This document shows, piece by piece, positions 1-6,298 of a DNA stretch of 6,356 bases. How positions within the stretch are numbered: the stretch's first letter is position 1; each line of letters starts with the position of its first letter. The DNA comes from SLQH01 sp964612995 (lineage in GTDB: Bacteria; Planctomycetota; UBA11346). The notes under the pieces were generated by a model that saw only the letters and a program-made list of their open reading frames with translations, made no database searches and had not been told where the DNA came from. The DNA lies in the NCBI GenBank assembly GCA_964612995.1, contig CAZTGE010000192.1, positions 1 through 6,356 on the forward strand, given 5' to 3'. Position numbers and translations under genes: made by a program.

Positions 1-1095
1 CTGTGGCCGGGCCGCGTCAGCCAACACCTGCTGCCACCACCACCACCCGCCGGCGCCCACCCCGCCGAGACCGGCGAGCAGCAGGAACACCACCAAGACC
101 CGGGCCCCCGCGCGCGAAGGCGGGCGCGAGCCCCGAGCCCGAGGGCCGCCGCCGGGCCGTGCCGGGGGCGGCGCGCCCCCGACCACCTCCGGCCGCGCCT
201 TGACCGTGCGGTCGAGCGCATCGCCTGATGCTTCCGGCGGCGCGCTCTGCTTGCCGGTGGCCAGCTCATCCAGGGCCGCGAGCGCCGCGTCGGCCGAAGC
301 GAAGCGGTCCTGTGGCTCCTTGGCCAGCAGGCGGTCGAGGAAGGCCTGCAGGGCCGGGAAGGCGGTGAGGCCGTGGGCTTTCAGCGGGGCCGGCTCGTGC
401 AGGCTGATCGCCTTGACGATCTGGGTGGGCCCGGTGCCGCCGAAGGGCACCTGCCCGGTGAGGGCGTGATAGGCGGTCACCCCGACCGCCCACAGATCCA
501 TGCGCGGGTCCGGCGGCGCGTTGTCCCACTGTTCCGGCGCCATGTAGTGCGGCGTGCCCATGGCCTCGCCGGTGAGGGTGAGACTCAGGCCGGCATCGCC
601 GGTCTGTTTGACCAAACCGAAATCGACCAGGCGGGCATTGCCCTGGTCATCCAACAAGATGTTGGACGGTTTGATGTCACGGTGGACAAATCCCTTCCCG
701 TGCGCGTGCGCCAGACCTTTGAGGACATCGCGGACGATGGACACCACCTCGGTCGGGGCCAGTCGACCGTGGGTCTGGATGCGGTCTTTCAGGCTACCGC
801 GATCCATGTAGGCCATGACCAGATAGCGCAAGCCATCGCTATCGCCGAAATCGTGCAACGGAACGATATTGGGGTGGTTCAGCTGGGCCAGCGAACGGGC
901 TTCGCGTTCGAAACGGCCCAGGTATTCCTGATCAGCGGCCAGATGAGCGGCGAGCACCTTCACCGCCACCTGGTTGCCCAGGCGGGTGTTGGTGGCGCGG
1001 TACACCGCACCCATGCCGCCGACGCCGAGGGGCGCTTCCAGGTGGTAGTCGCAGAGATGACGGCCGATGAGCGGATCGCAGCAGGGATCGGTCAT
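1..1095 (-). CDS. Transmembrane Ser/Thr protein kinase (Hanks/PknB type), C-terminus cut by window edge
   Basis: The frame is open from the ATG at 1095 to the left edge, giving 365 visible residues. A complete Hanks-type kinase domain fills about residues 15-285. It has the glycine loop GVGGMGAV (24-31), the ATP-anchoring VAVK lysine (K46), the catalytic loop HRDIKPSN (138-145, D140), DFG (158-160) and an APE motif (186-188), so it should be active. A Pro/Gly/Arg-rich linker follows, then a hydrophobic stretch VLVVFLLLAGLGG from residue 333, ending in four consecutive Trp codons. This suggests a cytoplasmic kinase, one TM helix and a periplasmic C-terminal domain that lies outside the window. 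In-frame ATGs also occur at 1107 and 1134; I prefer 1095 because GGAG sits six bases upstream. It lies 58 bp after the FHA/vWA gene on the same strand and is the obvious source of phosphothreonine for that FHA domain. Substrates are not visible. Confidence 0.95.
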   Translation of the reverse strand, partial: MTDPCCDPLIGRHLCDYHLEAPLGVGGMGAVYRATNTRLGNQVAVKVLAAHLAADQEYLGRFEREARSLAQLNHPNIVPLHDFGDSDGLRYLVMAYMDRGSLKDRIQTHGRLAPTEVVSIVRDVLKGLAHAHGKGFVHRDIKPSNILLDDQGNARLVDFGLVKQTGDAGLSLTLTGEAMGTPHYMAPEQWDNAPPDPRMDLWAVGVTAYHALTGQVPFGGTGPTQIVKAISLHEPAPLKAHGLTAFPALQAFLDRLLAKEPQDRFASADAALAALDELATGKQSAPPEASGDALDRTVKARPEVVGGAPPPARPGGGPRARGSRPPSRAGARVLVVFLLLAGLGGVGAGGWWWWQQVLADAARPQ

Positions 1096-1101
1096 GTGGA
1101 A

Positions 1102-1105
1102 CTCC
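1102..1105 (-). promoter_or_regulatory. Ribosome binding site of the kinase gene
   Basis: On the minus strand GGAG lies six bases before the ATG at 1095. The two upstream in-frame ATGs (1107, 1134) lack a well-spaced purine tract, so this site decides the start. Confidence 0.55.
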
Positions 1106-1153
1106 ATGGGCGCAGACGGGGCACTCCCCAGCATGCTGGACGAGGCGGGCGAA

Positions 1154-4100
1154 TCAGCCTGATTGTGTGTCGCCACCGAAATCGAGCGGCACATCGCCCA
1201 CCTGCAGCGCGACACCATCGGGCACGATGGCGCAACGGATGCTCTGGCCATCGACCCAGGTGCCGTTGGATGAATCCAGATCGGTGGCGGTGAGGATGCC
1301 ATCTTCCCAGGTCAGGCGGCAGTGCCGGGCCGAGACCGAAGAATCATCGACCACGATATCGCAGGCCGGGTCGCGACCGATGATCCACACCTGCCGCGGC
1401 GCGCTGACGGCCGGGCGACGCAGATAGACGACCACGACCGTCACCACGAGCGCGCCAGCAAACAGCAGGACCACCCAGATGATGCTCCTGCCTGCCGCCG
1501 ATGCCGTCGAGCCACCTCCGCCACCACCGCCGCCGCCGCCGCCAAGCATGGCGACCACGCCCAGGCCGGAGAGCGGGTCCTCGGCGGCGCGACGGCGATA
1601 CCAGGCGCCCTGAGCCACGATCTGCTGGGTCTCGCCCACCTGATAGGTGGCGCGCAGCCAGCGATCATCGCCCAGGCGGAAGCCGACATCGTAGAAGCCG
1701 ACTTCCGGTGCCCGATACTGGGCGCTGTAGACACCATCGCTGTCCAAGCGATCGCCGCCACGGCCATCGTCGCGCAGCGGCAGCCTGACCAGCGTGCCGT
1801 CAGGCGCGCGGACCTCGGCCTGCAGGCCTGTGGTACGCAAAGCCGCTGGCACCTGCACCTCCAAAGGCAGCAGGCCGCCGATTCCGAAGCGGGCTGCCTG
1901 GGGCACCAAGGCGGCAACCGCCTGCCCCGGTTCGGCCCGGGCCGCGGCGGTGATGGTGTAGGGCTCGCCGCCGGTGGGGATGTCGACTCCATGAGCGATC
2001 AGCTGCCAGGTTCCGGGGCTCGGCTGCTCGACATGGATCGTGCGCACATGGTTGCCCTGATCATGGCTGAACCGCACCCCGGCGGGCGCCGGGGCATCCC
2101 AGCGATGGCGCTGGCCATCCGGCGCGATCAGCTCCAGGCCGATGTCCGAACCGGGCCAGGCCACGCTGGCCTGCAGGGCCTGGCTGCCTGGCGGCACCAC
2201 CACCGGATGATGGCAGGTCGCGTTCGGCAGGATCACACCTCGTTCGACCAAAAGATCGGCCAGGCCACGCGCACGGCCGCCAATGCGCTGGAACACCTGC
2301 TGGATGTTCTCCTTGCCGGCGGGGAAGAACACGCCGCCAGTCTCCCGGGCAATGCGCTGCAAGACGCCGGTATCGGCGTCCGCTCCGAAGGCGATGGTGT
2401 AGACCGGCGTACCTTCGCTACGCAGGGCGCCGACCGCCAGCTGGGGATACCGGGCCTTGCCGTCGGAGAGCAGCAACACCCCCCGTGGATCGGCGGCGCG
2501 CAGCACCTCGTTGTAGGCCAGGCGCAAAGGCTGTTCGAAATCGGTGCTCCCCTTCGGCTGCAAGGCCATGATGGCGGCGCGCAGGGCCTGGGTGTCTGCC
2601 TGCAGAGAGATCGCCACGCGCGCCTGACCCGCAAAGGGGATCAGTGCGGCGCGATCGCCTTTGTCCAGCAAGCCGACCAGGGTGCTGGCGGCACGCCGGG
2701 CATCGGCGATGCGATTGTCCTGCTGCATCGAACCGGAAGTGTCCAGGCAGAGGGCGAGGGAGAGCGGCCTGTCCGGCGGCGGCTCCGGCTTCGACTCCGG
2801 CGCTTGGAAGATCGCCGTACGCCACAGACCGCTGGTCTCGGCGTCCCAGGGCAGGCCGAGGCTCCGCTGCGCCAGCTCTTGGCTCGCCTGCTGCACGCGC
2901 GCACGAAAGGCACCGACCTCCCCCACCGTGGTAGCCAGAGCACCGGCGATATCCCCGGCCCGCAGCAGGGCCTTGGCCACCGCGACGTCTCCTGAGGGCG
3001 CGGCGGTGCCGATCGCTGTGCGCGCTGCGGTCTCGCCCATCCTGGCGATCTGGGCTGGCCAAGAGGCATCCGGCTGCAGCGCGATCATCAAGGCTGCGGC
3101 TGGATCCAGCATGATGCGCACCCAATAGGCATCGGCTGATAGAGCGCGCAAGCGAGCGCTATCCCAGGCGTGCCGGGCATCAGCGCCCATACCGCTATCG
3201 CGTACCTGCTCCACGGCGAGCTCCAGACGGTGCAAGCGGGCACAGGCCTCGTCGATCAACGATACCGCCAGAGCTTTCGCCAGCACCTCCGGGCTGGCGA
3301 TGAGCAGCTCCTCGATCTCCCCCATGGCCGTGGCACCCAGATCATGGGCCAGGCTCGCACCGCTGGTGGCCCAGGCCTTGACCCCGATCACCCCGCCCTT
3401 GATCAACCATTGCTGGGCCTTCGAAGCCCAGCTGATCACCTCCCCCAGATCGCGGACATTCTCGTAGGCGCGGCGCAACCTGCCAAGCTCATCACGATTC
3501 GCCGCCGAGAGCTCGCCCAGGCCCGCAGCTTCAGAGCACCAGGCCAACTCGCGTGCCAGCGCATCACCCACGCGCACCACCGTACCCGTGGCATCGCGGA
3601 TGCGGTAGAAGCTCAGCCGCTCAGACAGCCGCAGCATCAGGCAGACCTCGTAGCGTGATCCGGCGTGTTGGAGATGCACGGTTTTCAAGACCCGGTCGGT
3701 ATCCAGTCCAGCGATCCACCGTGCCGAACCCGCGGGCTGCGTGTCATCGGCCATCGCAGTGGGCGTGAACGTGTTGATGCGAATCAACTGCTCAATGTAG
3801 GCGACAGGCATGACCGTCGCCCGCGCGCGCGGCGGCACCACCAGACCGGGCACCGTAGCGGCAACCGCGCGGACGAATTCCACGCAATCCTTCTCTATTA
3901 CTCTGTAGGTGCCATCGGCGGCCCATTGCTTGCGCACTTTCTCTGCGGCCTGAAAAATCGACGCATCGACCTGCACGCGCAGGATGGACACCGCATCCTG
4001 CACCTGCCCGGAAAACCATTCGTTGGCAACGGATCCGTCTACCGGTCCGAGGACGCCGATCCCCTTCTTGGGCGACAGGCCGAAGGCTTTCACTCTCGTC

Positions 4101-4315
4101 GCCCGAGCCTGGGGATCCCTGCTTCCGAAGATCACGAAAGCGTGCCCGGTCAGGCTCTTGCGGCCCGCCCCCACACCGCTGTCCGGCGGTCGGGCACAGA
4201 AAACCAGATAGTGGGCTGAGAGCGGATCCCCGCCTGATTGCTGACGCAGGTCGAGGCCGAGATCGCTAGCCGAAAGACAAGCCAAAGCGACGAAGAACAG
4301 AAAGAGAACACGCAT
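1154..4315 (-). CDS. Exported membrane protein: papain-like N-terminus, vWA domain, TM helix, cytoplasmic FHA domain
   Basis: This protein has 1053 residues. The order seen is a short Sec signal peptide (1-16), then a region with GHAFV (H58) and KDCVEF (C144). That His-before-Cys order resembles circularly permuted NlpC/P60 or papain-like (YiiX/LRAT-type) folds, but the match is tentative. A helical region without a recognised domain covers about 190-510. A vWA domain covers about 516-685 with a complete metal-binding MIDAS: D525-T-S527-G-S529, T591 and D618. An Ig-like stretch with DDGRGGDRLDSDGVYS (849-864) recalls 'choice-of-anchor' domains. Then come eleven glycines (925-935), one TM helix (945-965) followed by RR, and an FHA domain with GR (R981), S995, H998 and N1017-G-T, all the phosphothreonine-binding positions. 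Topology should be periplasmic vWA with cytoplasmic FHA. The ATG at 4315 is chosen over an in-frame TTG at 4330 because AAGG is seven bases upstream and the signal peptide starts there. It follows the RT gene by 11 bp and precedes the kinase. Confidence 0.93.
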   Translation of the reverse strand: MRVLFLFFVALACLSASDLGLDLRQQSGGDPLSAHYLVFCARPPDSGVGAGRKSLTGHAFVIFGSRDPQARATRVKAFGLSPKKGIGVLGPVDGSVANEWFSGQVQDAVSILRVQVDASIFQAAEKVRKQWAADGTYRVIEKDCVEFVRAVAATVPGLVVPPRARATVMPVAYIEQLIRINTFTPTAMADDTQPAGSARWIAGLDTDRVLKTVHLQHAGSRYEVCLMLRLSERLSFYRIRDATGTVVRVGDALARELAWCSEAAGLGELSAANRDELGRLRRAYENVRDLGEVISWASKAQQWLIKGGVIGVKAWATSGASLAHDLGATAMGEIEELLIASPEVLAKALAVSLIDEACARLHRLELAVEQVRDSGMGADARHAWDSARLRALSADAYWVRIMLDPAAALMIALQPDASWPAQIARMGETAARTAIGTAAPSGDVAVAKALLRAGDIAGALATTVGEVGAFRARVQQASQELAQRSLGLPWDAETSGLWRTAIFQAPESKPEPPPDRPLSLALCLDTSGSMQQDNRIADARRAASTLVGLLDKGDRAALIPFAGQARVAISLQADTQALRAAIMALQPKGSTDFEQPLRLAYNEVLRAADPRGVLLLSDGKARYPQLAVGALRSEGTPVYTIAFGADADTGVLQRIARETGGVFFPAGKENIQQVFQRIGGRARGLADLLVERGVILPNATCHHPVVVPPGSQALQASVAWPGSDIGLELIAPDGQRHRWDAPAPAGVRFSHDQGNHVRTIHVEQPSPGTWQLIAHGVDIPTGGEPYTITAAARAEPGQAVAALVPQAARFGIGGLLPLEVQVPAALRTTGLQAEVRAPDGTLVRLPLRDDGRGGDRLDSDGVYSAQYRAPEVGFYDVGFRLGDDRWLRATYQVGETQQIVAQGAWYRRRAAEDPLSGLGVVAMLGGGGGGGGGGGSTASAAGRSIIWVVLLFAGALVVTVVVVYLRRPAVSAPRQVWIIGRDPACDIVVDDSSVSARHCRLTWEDGILTATDLDSSNGTWVDGQSIRCAIVPDGVALQVGDVPLDFGGDTQSG

Positions 4316-4322
4316 TGGCAAA

Positions 4323-4329
4323 CCTTTCA
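4323..4329 (-). promoter_or_regulatory. Shine-Dalgarno site fused to the RT stop codon (translational coupling)
   Basis: Minus-strand reading is TGAAAGGTTTGCCAATG. The TGA (4329-4327) ends the RT frame, AAGG follows at once, and the ATG of the vWA/FHA gene comes seven bases later at 4315. Ribosomes ending on the RT tail would stop on top of the next gene's binding site, which suggests coupled translation and one transcript. Confidence 0.65.
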
Positions 4330-5649
4330 ATCCCGCCGCCCTGGCGGCAGACCGGCATCCTTGGCCACACCCGCCGCGCCGTCGCGCTCGCCATCCGGCG
4401 AACCTACCAACGCGGCGGGGTCCGTTCCATCTTCGCCACCGCTCACCAACGCGGTGGGCGGGACGGCCGGCGGTCCACCCGGGGCGTCCACCCCGACTGG
4501 GCTGGGCAGAGAACCGGAAACCCAGGTTGTTGTTCCGGTTGCCCGGCTCGTTCCTGTTGCGATTGGCCGAGCGGCAGTTCCTGGCGTTGTTGTTCCAGCT
4601 GCCGCCGCGGTTGACCCGGCTCGAGCCGGAGGCGGGGCCGCTGCCGGCCGCCCCCCATTGCGCGCCAAAAGCGCGCCGTGGATCTTCTGGCGCAGGCCGC
4701 GTGTTTCACCCTGACCGGCCCAGGCCAGGGCCGCGCCCATGCGTTCGCTGGCGTCGGCCTCGCTGATGCCGCCGAGCACCCAGGCGGTATCGAGTGCCCG
4801 CCAGCGCCGGGTGAGGCGGCGCCGCGAGCGCCGATCCAGGCGCCGCCAGCCGGGATACACCCGCCAGCCCAGGGCATCCATGCCGGCGGCAGAGCGTGCA
4901 ATCTGCGGCGGCTTGAACGCCAGACCGAGGTCGGCGGCGCCGGCAACCAGGGCGCGATGCCAGCGTGCCAGTTGCCACGGACACTCACCCCAGAGCAGCA
5001 GGTCGTCCATATAGCGGACATAGCCCCCGGCCCCCAGCTCTTCCTGCACCAGGCGATCGAGCGGTTCCAGGTACAGATTGGCCAGATGCTGGCTGGTGAG
5101 CGCGCCGATAGGCAGGCCGCGCCCGGCTCTACCGTGACTGCGAACGATGCGCTCGACGAGGGCCAGCACCGCCGCGCCTTTGACCACCCGGGCCAAGCGA
5201 GCCAACACGCCATCGTGCGGAATGCTGTCGAAATAGCTGCGCACATCCAATTTCAGGAACCACGGATGGGCGATGGCCCGGCGCTGCGCCGTATCCAGGG
5301 CTGCAAACTGGCCACCGCCAGCACGGCAGGCATAGCTGTGATCGCACAAACGGCGCTCGAGCACCGGCGCGAGTGGCCGCATCAAGGCGTGATGGAGTAC
5401 GCGCTCGCGAAACACCGGGGCATGGATGGCCCGGCGCTTGGGATCATGGATCAAAAAACGCCGCGCCTGGCCCAGCGGCAGATCACCAACCAGAATCCCC
5501 TGGCGCAAGGCATCCAGCTCAGCATCCAATCTGGCAGCGAAAGCCCGTTGATCAGGCCGATGCCGTTTACCACGGCTGGCCAGGCGGAAGGCCTCGACCA
5601 GGTTGGCCCGGTCGGCCACGTCTTCGATGCGGATCAGGATGCGCCGCAT
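4327..5649 (-). CDS. Reverse transcriptase of a diversity-generating retroelement
   Basis: Copies the TR RNA into adenine-mutated cDNA that replaces the VR of a target gene. There are 440 residues. The DGR-type N-terminus is visible: RRFLIHDPKRRAIHAPVFRE (63-82), the HHAL segment, then SYACRAGGG (105-113). Motif A is WFLKLDVRSYFD (130-141; D135). Motif 4 is GLPIGALTSQ (178-187), whose I-G-x-x-x-S-Q form is a DGR hallmark, unlike the QGxxxSP of group II intron RTs. The catalytic YMDD is at 213-216. There is no maturase or endonuclease domain. The recognisable RT ends near residue 330. The remaining ~105 residues are Ala/Thr/Gly/Pro-rich and are encoded across the template repeat and beyond. 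Since no stop intervenes before 4327, the tail is translated if the frame holds. The start ATG lies 16 bp inside the HRDC gene's 3' end, so the two genes are coupled. Confidence 0.95.
   Translation of the reverse strand: MRRILIRIEDVADRANLVEAFRLASRGKRHRPDQRAFAARLDAELDALRQGILVGDLPLGQARRFLIHDPKRRAIHAPVFRERVLHHALMRPLAPVLERRLCDHSYACRAGGGQFAALDTAQRRAIAHPWFLKLDVRSYFDSIPHDGVLARLARVVKGAAVLALVERIVRSHGRAGRGLPIGALTSQHLANLYLEPLDRLVQEELGAGGYVRYMDDLLLWGECPWQLARWHRALVAGAADLGLAFKPPQIARSAAGMDALGWRVYPGWRRLDRRSRRRLTRRWRALDTAWVLGGISEADASERMGAALAWAGQGETRGLRQKIHGALLARNGGRPAAAPPPARAGSTAAAAGTTTPGTAARPIATGTSRATGTTTWVSGSLPSPVGVDAPGGPPAVPPTALVSGGEDGTDPAALVGSPDGERDGAAGVAKDAGLPPGRRD
4502..4624 (-). repeat. DGR template repeat (TR), embedded in the RT reading frame
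   Basis: In the frame of the VR (one different from the RT frame), the minus strand encodes GGSWNNNARNCRSANRNRN, then EPGNRNNNLGFRFSAQ. This is the C-terminal signature of the formylglycine-generating-enzyme/C-type-lectin-like fold used by many DGR targets (RGGSW...CRSA.R...P.NR....GFR). Twelve Asn codons (11 AAC, one AAT) cluster between 4526 and 4612, the expected adenine load of a TR. Adenine changes in AAC or AAT cannot make stop codons. The 3' end (4502-4529) is identical to 6329-6356, the start of the second copy at the right edge. The 5' limit (near 4624) is estimated from the family pattern, because the matching part of the second copy lies outside the window. Confidence 0.9.
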
Positions 5650-6107
5650 GCTTCCGCCGACGCCGCTGGGTGGGACTGTAGATGATCGAGCACCGCCTGG
5701 CCATAGGCCTGCACCCGCGCCTCGCCCACGCCCTCGATGGCTTGTAGAGAGTTGGCACTTGCTGGCCGGGTACGGGCGATGCCGGCCAGTTGTTCGTTGG
5801 TGAACACAGCATACACCGGCACGCCGGCCTGTTCGGCCAGGCGCTTGCGCAGATCGCGCAAAGAGGCGTAGACCGCGAACACCTCCGGCGGCAGGATGGC
5901 CCGATAATCCACCTTGGCCGTGGCTCGCCCACCCGATTTGGCCGACCCGGGCCCATCGAGGAATTCGATACAGAAGGCCCAGGCGCCACGCTCGGGCAGC
6001 AACTGCTTCTCCACCGCCACCACCTTCACCCGGCGTAGGAAGGCATTCAGGTCTTCGGCGGTGCTGCCGTCATCAGCGACGGGGATCAGGAAGGTGCGAT
6101 AGGGCAT
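5634..6107 (-). CDS. HRDC-domain DGR accessory protein
   Basis: This protein has 157 residues. The C-terminal half (about 73-143) matches the HRDC fold found at the end of RecQ helicases and RNase D: LPPEVFAVYASLRDLRKRLA, then VPVYAVFTNEQLAGIA, and a helix-hairpin turn with LQAIEGVGEARVQAYG (121-136). The N-terminal part (1-70) begins MPYRTFLIPV, contains a basic/hydrophobic stretch RRVKVVAVEKQLL, and has no domain I can name. HRDC proteins of this size are known next to DGR reverse transcriptases, in place of the four-helix Avd protein. The expected role is binding nucleic acid and helping the RT, by analogy only. The gene overlaps the RT gene by 16 bp and follows the hairpin-rich spacer. 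No strong ribosome binding site is visible before the ATG at 6107. Confidence 0.88.
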   Translation of the reverse strand: MPYRTFLIPVADDGSTAEDLNAFLRRVKVVAVEKQLLPERGAWAFCIEFLDGPGSAKSGGRATAKVDYRAILPPEVFAVYASLRDLRKRLAEQAGVPVYAVFTNEQLAGIARTRPASANSLQAIEGVGEARVQAYGQAVLDHLQSHPAASAEACGAS

Positions 6108-6153
6108 GCTACGTCTCGAATGTCACAGAAAATTCGTGCGGCTGCGCCGCTTG

Positions 6154-6176
6154 CCAGGGGGCTGACTGCCCCCTGG
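6154..6176. repeat. Perfect 9-bp inverted repeat with five-base loop
   Basis: CCAGGGGGC at 6154-6162 and GCCCCCTGG at 6168-6176 are exact reverse complements around TGACT. No T-run follows on either strand, so it is not a standard terminator. It lies about 150 bp beyond the VR end and 47 bp before the HRDC start. Confidence 0.8.
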
Positions 6177-6230
6177 ACCCCCGCTGGGCTTGCCGGGGAA
6201 ACGATGTCTTCCGCGGGGGGCGCCGCTACG

Positions 6231-6278
6231 CCCGGCCAGGCGTCCGCTCCGCGGACCGGCGCTCCGCGCCTCGCCGGG
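6231..6278. repeat. Compound palindrome with nested TCC-loop hairpins
   Basis: Arms 6231-6242 and 6267-6278 pair over 12 bases with one mismatch (6237/6272). Two alternative small hairpins share a TCC loop on the + strand (GGA on the minus strand): GTCCGC/GCGGAC at 6242-6256 and GGCGC/GCGCC at 6258-6270. A cruciform or branched RNA is possible. Its place downstream of the VR fits the hairpins known to aid DGR retrohoming, but that role is inferred. Confidence 0.65.
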
Positions 6279-6298
6279 CAGGGCTCCGCTCCGTGTGC

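Larger units (their letters stand above)
6108..6298. other. Noncoding hairpin-rich spacer between target gene and HRDC gene
   Basis: I find no convincing gene here. The spacer is very GC-rich and dense in inverted repeats: 6138-6150 (GCGGC, three-base loop, GCCGC), 6154-6176, 6218-6233 (GGGCG/CGCCC) and the compound palindrome 6231-6278. On the minus strand the 6138-6150 hairpin is followed by ACGAATTTT, which could be a weak intrinsic terminator or attenuator. I see no clear -10/-35 promoter for the HRDC gene. Confidence 0.6.

Noticed and set aside
373..1293. Plus-strand open frame (306 codons) opposite the kinase
   Set aside because: The minus strand carries every kinase motif; the plus product is compositionally biased and matches nothing known.
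1511..1543. Triplet tract as a phase-variable repeat
   Set aside because: It encodes eleven glycines with mixed GGC/GGT/GGA codons, and three-base length changes would only alter a linker. There is no on/off switching potential.
1322..2995. Long plus-strand open frame (557 codons) opposite the vWA/FHA gene
   Set aside because: It is antisense to a gene with clear vWA motifs. The protein is His/Arg/Gln/Gly-rich with no domain, as expected from the complement of GC-rich codons.
4276..4315. Lipoprotein signal for the vWA/FHA protein (Cys13)
   Set aside because: The residue three before Cys13 is Ala and the hydrophobic stretch before it is short. A standard signal-peptidase I site near A16 fits better.
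4406..4454. Direct repeat ACCAACGCGG at 4406-4415 and 4445-4454
   Set aside because: Only 10 bases, two copies, in low-complexity GC-rich sequence; likely chance.
4327..5649. Group II intron or retron reverse transcriptase
   Set aside because: Motif 4 is IGALTSQ rather than QGxxxSP, there is no maturase/endonuclease domain or intron structure, and no msr/msd-like inverted repeats lie upstream. The adjacent TR fits a DGR.
4678..5685. Plus-strand open frame (335 codons) opposite the RT gene
   Set aside because: It is a shadow of the RT codons. The RT motifs on the minus strand are unmistakable and the plus product has no recognisable feature.
6154..6176. Rho-independent terminator
   Set aside because: The stem is strong but no T-run follows on either strand.
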